A stretch of 64,000 nucleotides of DNA. Source: Ypsolopha sequella. Lineage: Eukaryota > Arthropoda > Insecta > Lepidoptera > Ypsolophidae. Location: positions 7,860,417 to 7,924,416 of the forward strand of contig OW203997.1 in NCBI GenBank assembly GCA_934047225.1, read 5' to 3'. A program made the position numbers and the translations under genes. Positions 45,926-57,472 of the stretch are shown piece after piece; the stretch's first letter is position 1, and every line of letters begins with the position of its first letter. A model generated the notes under the pieces. It ran no database searches, had not been told where the DNA came from, and saw only the letters and a list, made by a program, of their open reading frames with translations.

Positions 45926-46330
45926 GGGTCGGTGTTCCGAGATTCGGGGTTCGGGGTTATGGCTTTTTAAGACGGTAATAATTCAAATTTCTGAACAAAA
46001 TAAATACCACTTGTTACCTTACAAGACGATGTGCAGGTTCATTAAAAAAAATCACGGCAATAATGTATAGTAACTTCAGAAAAAAAACAGGAATTTCAAG
46101 AAAATCTCTTGAATAGCATTGCAGCGCTACGGGTGTAACCTGAACTTGAAAATCCGTTTTTTTTTTTTCTGAAGTTACTATACATTATTGCCGTGATTTT
46201 TTTTAATGAACCTGCACTTCATCTTGTAAGGTAACAAGTGGTATTTATTTTGTTCAGAAATTAATATTTTACTATCTTAAAAAGCCATAAGCCCCGAACC
46301 CTGTTATGCCCAATCTCGGAACTCAGACTC
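45926..46330. mobile_element. Foldback MITE with TTAA target duplication in PNISR intron 4
   Basis: The 405-bp element is bounded by TTAA (45922-45925 and 46331-46334). The arms are inverted over ~160 bp: 'ggttatggctttttaagacg' versus 'atcttaaaaagccataagcc', and 'aatcacggcaataatgtata' 'gtaacttcag' versus its inverse. TTAA duplication is characteristic of piggyBac and also of Kolobok elements; the ends (ggGTC.../...GACTC) do not decide which. ORFs 45784-45978 and 45861-46070 run into this element and are not genes. Confidence 0.75.
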
Positions 46331-46380
46331 TTAAGGAGATGCTTACATTTTCATTTACAACGCCCAAGGCGTCGCTTTTT

Positions 46381-48215
46381 AAGTACACCCGGCGGTTTTA
46401 TTCGTTCACTGGGTACACCTAATTTTAGGTACACCCGGCGGTTTTATTCGTTCACTGGGTACACCTAATTTTAGGTACACCCGGCGGTTTTATTCGTTCA
46501 CTGGGTACACCTAATTTTAGGTACACCCGGCGGTTTTATTCGTTCACTGGGTACACCTAATTTTAGGTACACCCGGCGGTTTTATTCGTTCACTGGGTAC
46601 ACCTAATTTTAGGTACACCCGGCGGTTTTATTCGTTCACTGGGTACACCTAATTTTAGGTACACCCGGCGGTTATATTCGTTCACTGGGTACACCTAATT
46701 TTAGGTACACCCGGCGATTCTATTCGTTCACTGGGTACACCTAATTTTAGGTACACCCGGCGGTTTTATTCGTTCACTGGGTACACCTAATTTTAGGTAC
46801 GCCTGGCGGTTTTATTCGTTCACTGGGTACACCTAATTTTAGGTACACCCGGCGGTTTTATTCGTTCACTGGGTACACCTAATTTTAGGTACACCCGGCG
46901 GTTTTATTCGTTCACTGGGTACACCTAATTTTAGGTACACCCGGCGGTTATATTCGTTCACTGGGTACACCTAATTTTAGGTACACCCGGCGATTCTATT
47001 CGTTCACTGGGTACACCTAATTTTAGGTACACCCGGCGGTTTTATTCGTTCACTGGGTACACCTAATTTTAGGTACGCCTGGCGGTTTTATTCGTTCACT
47101 GGGTACACCTAATTTTAGGTACACCCGGCGGTTTTATTCGTTCACTGGGTACACCTAATTTTAGGTACACCCGGCGGTTTTATTCGTTCACTGGGTACAC
47201 CTAATTTTAGGTACACCCGGCGGTTATATTCGTTCACTGGGTACACCTAATTTTAGGTACACCCGGCGGTTCTATTCGTTCACTGGGTACACCTAATTTT
47301 AGGTACACCCGGCGGTTATATTCGTTCACTGGGTACACCTAATTTTAGGTACACCCGGCGATTCTATTCGTTCACTGGGTACACCTAATTTTAGGTACAC
47401 CCGGCGGTTTTATTCGTTCACTGGGTACACCTAATTTTAGGTACGCCTGGCGGTTTTATTCGTTCACTGGGTACACCTAATTTTAGGTACACCCGGCGGT
47501 TTTATTCGTTCACTGAGTACACCTAATTTTAGGTACACCCGGCGGTTTTATTCGTTCACTGGGTACACCTAATTTTAGGTACACCCGGCGGTTATATTCG
47601 TTCACTGGGTACACCTAATTTTAGGTACACCCGGCGGTTCTATTCGTTCACTGGGTACACCTAATTTTAGGTACACCCGGCGGTTTTATTCGTTCACTGG
47701 GTACACCTAATTTTAGGTACACCTAATTTTAGGTACACCTGGCGGTTTTATTCGTTCACTGGGTACACCTAATTTTAGGTACACCCGGCGGTTCTATTCG
47801 TTCACTGGGTACATCTAATTTTAGGTACACCCGGCGGTTTTATTCGTTCACTGGGTACACCTAATTTTAGGTACACCCGGCGGTTCTATTCGTTCACTGG
47901 GTACATCTAATTTTAGGTACACCCGGCGGTTTTATTCGTTCACTGGGTACATCTAATTTTAGGTACACCCGGCGGTTCTATTCGTTCACTGGGTACATCT
48001 AATTTTAGGTACACCCGGCGGTTTTATTCGTTCACTGGGTACATCTAATTTTAGGTACACCCGGCGGTTCTATTCGTTCACTGGGTACATCTAATTTTAG
48101 GTACACCCGGCGGTTTTATTCGTTCACTGGGTACACCTAATTTTAGGTTCACCCGGCAGTTTTATTCGTTCACTGGGTACATCTAATTTAGGTACACCCG
48201 GCGGTTTTATTCGTT
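46381..48215. repeat. 46-bp minisatellite, about 40 units, in PNISR intron 4
   Basis: The unit is ggtacacccggcggttttat then tcgttcactg ggtacaccta atttta (46 bp), containing two 'ggtacacc' sub-motifs. Units differ by a few alleles: 'ggttatatt', 'cgattctatt', 'ggttctatt', 'gcctggcgg', 'acatct'. These alleles recur in order, giving higher-order repeats (six-unit blocks in units 7-26, two-unit blocks in units 31-38). One partial 16-bp insertion lies near 47720. GC-richer than surroundings, no stop-free coding sense. Confidence 0.97.
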
Positions 48216-48589
48216 TCATGACTGCATAACTAACAGTAACTAGAATTGTACCTGTGTACAATTTTAATATGTTTAGTTTTTAGTTTCTTTAGCAATAAAC
48301 ATTTTATTATTCTTTAACATAACTCAAACCAAATTGCTCATGCACAAGTTTTTCGTTATCAATAGTCTATTATGTACTACCTGTGATACTGCAGACTATT
48401 TATGTGTTGGCAAACTATCTGTAGCGTCAAAATGCGAAAGATTGTGATCTAAATCGTACTTGGCATGACAACCTATGGGTTGGTGAAACGGGTTCGTTTG
48501 CTATATTCAACTCCAGTCTCTTAAGGATACTGAAAATGGGTATTAATATGACATCCTGCTTAAAAAGATGCTTAATTTGACATCCCACG
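48216..48589. other. PNISR intron 4, unassigned
   Basis: No exon or clear repeat. 48362-48460 ('tgatactgcagactatttat', 'aatcgtacttggcatgacaa') resembles 52245-52345 ('tactttgatactaccta', 'gaatcgtacttggcagtggc'), suggesting a shared, diverged repeat that precedes family W. Confidence 0.35.
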
Positions 48590-49313
48590 AGATAAAAAAC
48601 TTGTCAAGTGCGAGAAAGACTCGTGCCCTGAGGGTTCCGTACCGTTTTCTTTTATAAGTTTGTAGAATTGAATAATTTAAACAAGAAATAAATATTTATA
48701 TTTGCCTTTTTAAGGATTTTCATTTAATTTTATAATTATAAACAACTAAAATAACAGTTTTTGAGTATTTTCGAAATATATTTCGGCCCACTTTGGGGCC
48801 GGCATAGTCGAATGGTGAAAGATTTAAATACAGAATGATATAAATAAAAAAATATATATATTACCTTATTACTAATTAAATTAGCGTAACCCACTTTTGA
48901 AAAAAAATATGAAAAATAAAAGAATATCAAAGAACATTCTGTCTCTATAGAAAATTCATCTATGCATCTGGTCTTCATATATACATATATAATTTAAACA
49001 AAAAATACAAACTTATCACTACGCACAAAATTTATGAAACCAAACCGCAAAATTAAGTTGGTCAAGCCCATGGAAAATTAATCATTTCGGATTAATTCCT
49101 ACACTTCGCCAAAAGTACAAAAAACTTCCTTCAGACCAAATATCAATATTATATAGGTCCTCGATATAAAATACGCTTTAAAAACGTCGTAAAAACATAT
49201 TCATTTGAGTTAATACCTCACGCCCCGTGCCTGACAAAAATAGACAGACAGACGAACAAAGTGATCCTTAAGGGATCCATTTTCCATGATAAGGTACGGA
49301 ACCCTAAAAACAA
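48590..49313 (-). repeat. Dispersed 'ggccaagtgcgagtc / ggttccgta' repeat, inverted copy
   Basis: It begins 'cttgtcaagtgcgagaaaga' then 'gagggttccgtaccg' and ends 'aaggtacggaaccctaaaaa', with 'gacagacagacgaac' before. Same family as 7826-8392. An embedded 'atatatttcggcccactttg' fragment near 48773 matches 4530. ORF 48736-48978 is not a gene. Confidence 0.55.
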
Positions 49314-49504
49314 ACTGATGTATATGTTAGGTTATTAGAAACCTTCCATTATAATTTTGCATACGCGCCAATCTTCATCTCTATAGGCAGCCATTTTTGC
49401 GATATGCCGCGAAAGGACAGATAGACTCTGCATCTTGTCTATGAAGGTTTATTTGTATACTAGACTTATAAAATAACAGATTTTAAACATTATCTTTCCC
49501 ACAG

Positions 49505-49671
49505 GTCTAGAGAAGATGGAGCGCGAGAAACAGAAAGCAATAGAACGTGAGCAAGAGAAGAAAGCAAGAGAGATAGCAGAGGAGGAGAAGAAGAGATTAG
49601 AAGAGGAAGAGTTAGCCAGAATGAAGGCTGCAGCTAATGGTGAACCGGTGTTGCCCCCAAAGAGTAAATTT
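49505..49671 (+). CDS. PNISR: PNISR exon 5
   Basis: Acceptor 'tatctttcccacag', donor 'gtaagt'. Phase 1 in, phase 0 out. It encodes GLEKMEREKQKAIEREQEKK, then a highly charged E/K/R helix (AREIAEEEKKRLEEEELARM), then EPVLPPKSKF. Human PNISR has GLEKMEREKQ... and LPQRSKF in the same order. The charged stretch is predicted coiled-coil. Confidence 0.95.
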
Positions 49672-50063
49672 GTAAGTACTTATTTGAGTAAAACTTTAGA
49701 ATATTTATTACCTTTTTAAAAAGCCAGCGTATACTTTTTAGACATAAGTCTAGACTTATTGGGTTTCTAAGTAACCGTAGTCAAAATGAAGTAAATTCAA
49801 ACTCAAATGATGGCATCCACTTTAATATGAGACAAAAAAATAGTACTCACTTTTATACTTGTGATTTTGAGACTTAGTAGTTAGTTTTGTACCAATGCTT
49901 TCAATATCAAAAAAAAAAACACATTTCACTACAGCTATAAACTCCACAATATGAGTATCAATCCAAAACGTCTAAGAAAAGTGGGCGTATGAGTACTTGA
50001 TTGTTCAACATAACAATCGAACATCGCTTCAGGGATTAAATGTCATCACCATCCATCCATCCA

Positions 50064-50246
50064 TCAGCCCGTATTCGTCCACGGCTGGACATAGGCCTCC
50101 CCCATATTACGCCACTCTTGGCGGTCCTCAGTCATCCTCATCCAGCCGTCTCCCGCAACGTCCTTCATATCGTCAGTCCAGCGGGCACGAGGGCGGCCTA
50201 CGCTACGCTTTGCTGTACGTGGTCTCCATTCCAATGCCTTACGGCC
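50064..50246 (-). pseudogene. RTE-like LINE C-terminal fragment in PNISR intron 5
   Basis: The minus strand reads KALEWRPRTAKRSVGRPRAR, WTDDMKDVAGDGWMRMTEDR, QEWRNMGEAYVQPWTNTG and then a stop, followed by the (atgg)n tail at 50049-50062. This is the conserved end of moth RTE-type LINE ORFs; the 5' part is missing. The uninterrupted frame suggests a fairly recent insertion. Confidence 0.75.
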
Positions 50247-50403
50247 CCAATGTCTTCACAAAATATATGAAAAAAATAAAAACTCATTTATTTAAAAAAA
50301 TCTTTATTAAAATACTAGTTCCCACAGAAAGTTTCCTTGTGTAATGGAATCTAGGATCCTCCCAAAAAATAAATGATTTGGACATGAATTACTCCCTTCC
50401 CAG

Positions 50404-50577
50404 GAAACCGATTCGGAAGGCGAGGAATCTGACAAAGAGTCCGTCCCACGACCACCCCCACCACCCTCTATAGTAGAGAGGGAGAACTCTTCGGAAGGAG
50501 AGGAACAGAAAGAGAAAAGAGAGAGTGTGCCGCGACAGCTAGTCAAGCAGAGTAAAGAAGAGATCATGCAGGAAGTG
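50404..50577 (+). CDS. PNISR: PNISR exon 6
   Basis: Acceptor 'ctcccttcccag', donor 'gtgaga'. Phase 0 both sides. It encodes ETDSEGEESDKESVPRPPPP, then an acidic segment and VPRQLVKQSKEEIMQEV. Together with exon 5 it reproduces the human order 'SKF-D/E-rich-...-EE'. ORF 50307-50567 (minus) is antisense to it. Confidence 0.92.
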
Positions 50578-50937
50578 GTGAGATATACTGAAAGTAGCTA
50601 CGTGTCAATAGACAACTAGTATTTACTGAAACTTATGTGTTCTACTACTGATGACACTGAACAATATTCCCGCGCAAAATTTGGTTACGAAATGTGACCT
50701 TAGGTTAGCCCTCATTTTCAGCCGTTATGTTTACCGTTTTGATTGAGTTTTACTTTATAATATACATTACTGTGTTGTGCTTTTGTCATCCCATTTACTT
50801 TGATAATGCACAAAGAGTTTTCCTTTCATGGAGATTGTTAAATTCGTTATTCTTGTGGAGTATTTTAAATTCCTCTTCAATAGCTCATAATAGTAGTTTA
50901 TGCTACAAGGGCGAAAAGGAATAGATTTTAGATTTAG

Positions 50938-51690
50938 ATTTAGATTTATTTATTAATAACAAATATAGTTACATGTCAAGGAATATAATGCAAAGTTATA
51001 CTTAAAGTATAATTATTTTAAAATTAACTATAAAATTATAGAATAATAATATTCTTAGTCAAAAATAATAATAATAATAATTGAAAAAACAATAAATTGT
51101 ATTATGATTAAGTAATGTCAAAAAGATTAATATTCTATGTAGGTACAATTAGATACCACATCTGTCCATAAACTCCTTGACCGTGTAAGGCGCAAACTCG
51201 ACTAGCAGTTTTTTAAGCTTGCTTTTAAAACTAGTGAGTGATGGTGCGTTCGTTATCTCAGTAGGCAGCGAGTTGTACACATTTATACCGAAAACGCGGG
51301 TACATTTGTGAGTTTTCTCGAGTCGATGGACACGAGAAACAAGTTTGTTGGCGTCCCTTGTCGCATATTTGTAGATGTCTTTGCGACGCCGAAATTGTCC
51401 TAGATTTTTATGGACATAAATGCAAGCTTGATATATAACCATTGCAGGCAGTGTCATCACTTTCTGGTCAATAAAAATGGGTTTCGCCGTGACGGACTGA
51501 TCGTAGACTTGTACAATTGTACGCACAGCTCGCTTTTGCATGACAAAGGCCCTTTCCCAATCAGCCGCTTGACCCCATAACTCGGCTCCGTAGCTAAGTA
51601 GCGAGTGCACCGTCGCAAAGTAACACTGCCTCACCGCCTGCGGCGGCAGCACGCGCGCTACACGCGTTTTAAACGTAACCGAGTAATTTA
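50938..51690 (-). pseudogene. Jockey/CR1-type LINE, 5'-truncated 3' end, in PNISR intron 6
   Basis: The minus strand has an open 167-codon frame (51652-51149) reading AVRQCYFATVHSLLSYGAEL, WGQAADWERAFVMQKRAVRT and ending KKLLVEFAPYTVKEFMDRC. 'LLSYG..LWG ... QKRAVR' is the conserved region C-terminal to the reverse transcriptase in jockey-like LINEs. It ends in an AT-rich 3' UTR and a (taaatc)n tail at about 50938-50950. The RT core is absent. Confidence 0.75.
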
Positions 51691-52044
51691 TTGCTCTTAC
51701 GCCCGTGTATCATACTACGTTTCTCAATGCATAGTGTGAGGAAATAAAACAAATATAATCTTGTGAACTTTAAATTATGATTGGCTCAAAAGGACTGTAT
51801 CCAGAGCCGTTAAACAGCGGAAAAAAAGTATAACATTTATGGTACACAGGAAAGGTTGCAGATTAGCCATTTCTCGTAAATAAATAAAAAAAAATATTAT
51901 AAAGCCCTAGGGCAAAATAATCGACTTTCTGTTCCGTTTTGATGCATAAAAAGTGGGCCTTTACGAGCACTTGCATTGAAATAGTTATTATTGAGCTTTT
52001 AGTCTGAATAACATGAACTAGACTAGTAAGAAGCACAATAGTAT
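51691..52044. other. PNISR intron 6, unassigned
   Basis: No exon or repeat recognised; ORF 51863-52060 has no features. Confidence 0.4.
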
Positions 52045-52196
52045 CGATTCGGTGTAACACGATTTAACTTTATCTGACAGGACTAAACTTAATATAAGCG
52101 TTCTGTTTTTTTTCTTCCTGTATCGAAACGACAAAGAGAGGACGCTTAAAATAAGGTTGGTCCTCTCAAATAAGTTAAGTCGTGTTACATCGAATC
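52045..52196. repeat. Family W palindromic MITE (copy 2)
   Basis: The ends 'gattcggtgtaacacgattt' and 'aagtcgtgttacatcgaatc' are inverted. The interior ('ctgacaggactaaac', 'gacgcttaaaataagg') matches 43352-43490. Confidence 0.7.
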
Positions 52197-52430
52197 AACA
52201 CGAATATATACCGAAGATGTTTGTTATCAGCTGAGTAGTACTTTGATACTACCTAGTAGGTAGTACCTACTATATTTTATGTGATGGCAAATTACTTGTA
52301 GTGCCAAAACGTGATATAATTCTATCTGAATCGTACTTGGCAGTGGCTCGACAACGAATTTCAAACTTGATCCCAATCGAGGGGAATTCAATAATAACGA
52401 ACACTTTGTTACCTATAATAAGCAATCTTC

Positions 52431-52690
52431 AACGTGTAACAGAAAGGTGTACCCATATTTGAAGAGCTCATTCAGTCAATGGTATAGAACAACTTTTACT
52501 ATGGAACAAAACCTGTATCTTGAAAAAAAAAATTAACTGTTTCATAGAAAAATGCAATGCCGCTTGGCCAAAATGTATGGAAGGGCAGATATTTTTTTGA
52601 GATTTCGAAGTTAGCTCCATAGTAAAAGTTGTTCTATACAATTGACTGAATAAGCTCTTTAAATATAGTTACACCTTTCTTTTACATATT
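52431..52690. repeat. 260-bp palindromic MITE in PNISR intron 6
   Basis: The left end 'gtaacagaaaggtgtaccca' then 'gagctcattcagtcaatggt', 'atagaacaacttttactatg' is matched in inverse at the right end ('catagtaaaagttgttctat', 'acacctttcttttac'). Arms ~75 bp. Confidence 0.75.
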
Positions 52691-52697
52691 GTATAAT

Positions 52698-52964
52698 GTA
52701 AAATTTAATCAACCGCCCGAATTCATACTGGAGACTCGGATAGTGATCAAGAACAATGTTTAATGACCCTTCAGGTCAAATTCGAAAAATTAATTTTTCT
52801 CCCTTTCTGACTTTTCTAGGAATTGTATTTGAACTAGTCCAGTTTGTATGGGAGCTAACATTTTGTTTTATGATTTCGAAAAGAAGGATTATTGAACCTT
52901 GTTCCTGATCACTAACCGAGTCTCCAGTATGAATTCAGGCGGTTGATTAAATTCCACCTTATAA
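52698..52964. repeat. Foldback MITE, family X (copy 6)
   Basis: Left 'aaatttaatcaaccgcccga' then 'attcatactggagactcgga'; right 'gagtctccagtatgaattca', 'ggcggttgattaaattccac', 'cttat'. It matches the family at 10289-10553 in both arms. Confidence 0.7.
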
Positions 52965-53155
52965 GTATATCTTAAATTTAAGTAAATAGTAATTTTTTTC
53001 TTAATTTTTGTGCTCTGTGAGGTGATCTGTGAATTAAAAAAACTATAATCATGATATAGATTGAAGTTAAATCCATGATATTTTGGAGCAAAGGCTTTTG
53101 ACGTTTCAATGAAAAATGTATGTTAAACTGGAATCGACGCATTGATCCTCTAGAT

Positions 53156-56100
53156 CAGGGACGGGCAAACTTTTTCCTTCGCGTGCCAATATTTACTAAC
53201 GAAATATATGGCGGGCCAAGTTGTTAAATTTTTGGCTATATTATTTACTGAAATAAAAATATTAGTATGTATTAGTATATATGTATATACAATATTTATT
53301 TAATTCTAATTAAATTTAATATATTATAGTATCTATGAAAATATGATTTCTTCGTTGAATTGATTATAGTAATTAACTTATCTGGCACTACCCTCAAAAC
53401 TTTCCACATCACCAAAGGTTAACTGGCAGAGAATGCTAATTAGCATTAAGGGGAACGAAAATACAAACAGAAATAAAATGTCCGCTTTCGGATGATTTTG
53501 TTGCAATAATTAGGTTACGTATAGCCATAAAAAAAATACATGTTTTTGGTTGAACTTTAAGGTATTCATTTTCCACAAACCACGTTAATCGATTCATATT
53601 TGTACTGTCAATGAATTTTTTGTAACCCTCTATTGCACACTTCTTATCGATTTTGTTTCAGGTATCGCTTTCGCGATTTTGTTGGTTTTTTTTTTATAAA
53701 ATTAGTGTGAATGATATCTATTCATTTTCCAAATACCACGTTATTCGGGTCAAAAAAAGCACCCCCTTTTTCCAAAAATACGTAAATCCACTGATGCAGT
53801 CAGCGGCAGCAAGATATTGTCAGTCTACGCCTAGCGTTGGCGCCCGTAAGACGTGGAACCTGTGCCCTTTTTTGCAAGCTATAAATATATCCCAAAACTA
53901 CTTCAAAACACATTGAAATTAATTTTATAAAGTAATATTTCGAGGAGCATCATATTCCTGCCGTTAAAAACTCAACAAAATATGCGTATGAGTGATTTAG
54001 CTACATCGTGCCATAGTCATAACAACAAAACTGAATGAATTTGGAATGAATTCATACTTTTATGCGGGAAAATAATATATGTTACTCTAAAAGAATAATT
54101 TTGTGATCGTTATTGAAACCCAAATTAATTTACTTATACTTACTGAGATCTGTAACAAAGGTCAATGACCTTTTCGTGAAATTACCCTCTAGTATTGGCT
54201 CACCATTTCAGGTCCAATAAGTGAAGTTTTTTGCAAATTATATAGGTACACTTACTTGGGATAAATCGCCAAGCATTTAAAATATAGAAATTTATTTTGA
54301 AATATTTACAGTGCATGGCAAAATTATTAGATCGTAGATAATCCTGTCGGTACATGTTCAGGTTCTGTTACGCAAAATGAAAACAATGAAACTCTTTTAG
54401 GATTAATTTGTTATCCCTATGTTTGTCTGTCTGTCCGTTTGTCTAGACAATTTTTTCTGGGTAAAATTAATAAATACCAATATAAACGGCACTCTATAGA
54501 GCTGTAAAAACATACTTTTGACGTTTTTATTTATATTACGTTTTAGGTTTTTACTTTTTTTTTTTACGTTTTTCATACAAATTTTCTCACTATGAAAATG
54601 TAGGGATGAACACTTGAGATAATATTTTGCATTTAAAAGTCAACACAGAAAGGAATTGTTGAACAAATAATGTAAAAAATATGAAAACCATGTTGTTCTA
54701 TTCTAAAGGGATTAATTATCTACTGTTCAATGTGGCGATAGCTTTGTTTATTTTTTTTCCTTGAATTATTTTTTACTAAGATAACAAATAGTTTAATACA
54801 AGGTTTTCCTTAAGAGGTCCCTTTACCCCTGTATTTTTCTTAAAATTCATACAATATGTATAAAACGAATGTGAAGTCTACAGCTTATTTTCTTCATATC
54901 TTTTTTCATGAGTATATTCTAGTGACATCTAACAACGTCTCTATAGAGCCCAAAAAGCAAAATTTGATAAAACACCATCATAATAGCTGTCAGGATATCG
55001 TCAATATTGCCTCGTTTTTACACAAAGTTTAACAAGTTTGTATATTTTTATCTATACTGGAAATAAAAAAGAGAGAAATACAGGCGTCGTTCATGTTAAG
55101 ATGACTAAGTTTACACACTTTGCTAAGTATAAACAATTACCGTTTCATGGAAAACTGTTTTGACCTGAAACCATTTCACAAATTCAATTAACTTATTTTG
55201 AATATCTTGTCATCTTGCACTTCTTGATGAGAAATACAATTTCAATAAGTAAAAATACAACTTTTAGTTAAGAAAACTTATAGTTAAAAGTCTGCTGTAT
55301 GCATTAACATATTTTTAATTATATTACAATAGTAATAAAATAATTGGCTTATCCATCGTCGTGATACCAGCCGTAAATTTCTTAAATAATCTGATATCAC
55401 GCTTATGGAAAACCCAATTATTTTGAAGATACCATAATATCATTAAAATATGTTTATGCATATAGCAAACTTTTAACAATAAATTGTCTTAGCTAAAAGT
55501 TGTACTTTACCGTTATAATTATTTCTTAATATTTTGTTACAAATTCAGAGAAATAGCCCTTAACCTTAACCTTGTATGAAAATATTTGTTATCTTTGTAA
55601 CAAAGAAAAAAAAAAATCAACAAAGCTATCGCCACATTGAACAAACAGTAAATTATTAATCCCTTTAGAATAGAAAGATATGGTTTTATATTTTTTACAT
55701 TATTTGTTCTACAGTTCCTTTCTGTGCTTTCTTTCAAATGCAAAATATTATGTGAAGTGTTGATCTCTATATTTTTATAAGGAGAAAATTTGTATGAAAA
55801 AGTTAAACAAAAGGCCATAAAAACGTTATAATATGTATATTTTACAGGGCTGTAAATATTAGCATTTATTGATTTTACCCAGAAAAATTGCCTAGACAAA
55901 CGGACAAACAGACAAACATAGGGACAACAAATTAATCCTAAAAGAGTTTTGTTTTTTCATTTTGCGTAAAGGGACCTGAACATTTCAAACTATGATACAA
56001 ATAAATTTCTATATTTTAAACACTTGGCGATTTATCCCAAGGGTAAACAGGTGTCCCAAAAGTCAACGCTTTCCCTTGGAAGGCTGGTAGGCCAGCTCAT

Positions 56101-57472
56101 GACTGACCAGAATATCAAATTATGACCTCAGCAAAAAGTAGATAGTCTTCGAGTTGATGGTACTTTTATAAATTCGAATAGATTTTTGAGAGTCAAAGCT
56201 AACCAGTTCTAAATTCTAAGAATAAAATTTTTGTTGCGCAACTCTGAATAGTCATGCTATTGATAAAGTCAAAAATAAACCTTGAAATGCTGTTACATCA
56301 GGAAGAAAAATCAAAACCCAATTTATGAGCAATTTTTTGTAATTAGCTTAGTTCGATACCACACCCTGAAAAAAAAATGTCCTATGTTAGTTTTGCAAAT
56401 TGTCTTAAATAACGGCTCATCAAATATTGTTTTTCAAATGATCTGGCAATTTCTGTGTATTACTTTTGAAAAAAAAGATATTGCTATTTTACTACCAAAG
56501 AGCTGCGTATTTTTTAAAATAAATTAGAATTTAGAATGAAAGAGTGGCGGGCAGTAAAAATATTTGACGTTCATTAGAAATGCCATTTAACACGCGTTAG
56601 AGTGAGATAAATAGTGACGCTATTTAAAATGAGTTGGAATGAGATAGTAACGCAGTTAAACGTGGTTGAATGAGAGAGGCATAATTGATATAGGCTACAG
56701 TGAGATAGATAGTGACGTGGTGCATTCCTTCTGAGAATATTTGTTAGTTTCCACTTTTTGTAATAACAACTTTAGTAAAAAATTTTTGTAAAGAAATTTT
56801 TGGTCCAATTTATTTTCCCGCAAGTGTAAAACCAGCTCAACGGGCGAAAAATATTTAAAGAATGGGTAATGGTGACAATTAACCGTCACAATATTATTAT
56901 GTATCTCTAAAGGAGTGTCTGAAATGCTCCGAGGGTCAACTGATAAATCAAACACTCAAAAAACCACTTTTAGCCGACCATAATAAATTTACGTCCCGAC
57001 GTGATAGCAAGTAGGATCAATGCCGTGTGACGATGATCGAAATACAGTAATAAATTAGATAAAATAAAATACGTATTACTTTTGACCCTGCCTCGTCCAC
57101 TCTATTCGTATTTTTGCTATGGTGACGCGAGCTTAGAGACCGGGACGAATTTCCCCCCGCGCGCTATCGTAAAATAGAATAAGCCACGCCCGGAACTGGT
57201 TTTTGTTTTGGCTATGTCATACTCTTAAGTTTGCCTTTGTGCATTGTATATTTATTTTGTGCAATAAAGTATTTACATACATACATATTTTCTGAGACAC
57301 TTATTTATTGTGCAATATTAGAAAATAACTATTGAAATAAGGAAGAAATTGCAAATTGCAATTAAATTTAACATTCAAGAAATTTTTAACAATACGAATT
57401 TTTACTTGATTTTTGTTTGATGGTCGCGGGCCGGATTTCAACGCTTCGCAGGCCGTAGTTTCCCCATCCCTG
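53156..57472. mobile_element. hAT element split by the 3.78-kb element
   Basis: The left end CAGGGACGGGCAAACTTTTT and the right end AGTTTCCCCATCCCTG are inverted, with 'gcgggcc' near both ends, a classic hAT pattern. Flanks ctctagat (53148-53155) and ctctagac (57473-57480) agree in 7 of 8 bases. Only ~290 bp (left) and ~245 bp (right) of hAT sequence remain; the middle is the TTAA-flanked insertion at 53450-57224. No hAT transposase is visible, so the original was non-autonomous. Confidence 0.8.
53450..57224 (-). mobile_element. 3.78-kb non-autonomous element, copy 2 (inverted)
   Basis: Near-identical inverse of 19374-23156, flanked by TTAA on both sides (53446-53449 and 57225-57228). Ends GGGGAACGAAAATAC and CATACTC. 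TTAA duplication suggests a piggyBac- or Kolobok-mobilised unit, though the ends are only weakly inverted. The frames 53653-53916 (+) and 55537-55899 (-) mirror those of copy 1, with several amino-acid changes between copies. It contains the nested family Y MITE (55253-55556). Confidence 0.75.

Noticed and set aside
45784..45978. Independent small gene starting MIEPIVMPSAMPGATLD
   Set aside because: This is PNISR exon 4 read through its donor into the foldback MITE; the internal Met is not a start.
46381..48215. CRISPR-like array (regular repeats)
   Set aside because: Units are contiguous 46-bp tandem repeats without unique spacers, in a eukaryotic intron. It is a minisatellite.
49516..49719. 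Independent small gene starting MEREKQKAIE
   Set aside because: It is PNISR exon 5 read past the 'gtaagt' donor; GLEK upstream of the Met is conserved with the human protein.
49997..50344. 115-codon plus-strand frame (MIVQHNNRTSLQGL...)
   Set aside because: It is antisense to the RTE-like LINE tail and sits inside PNISR intron 5.
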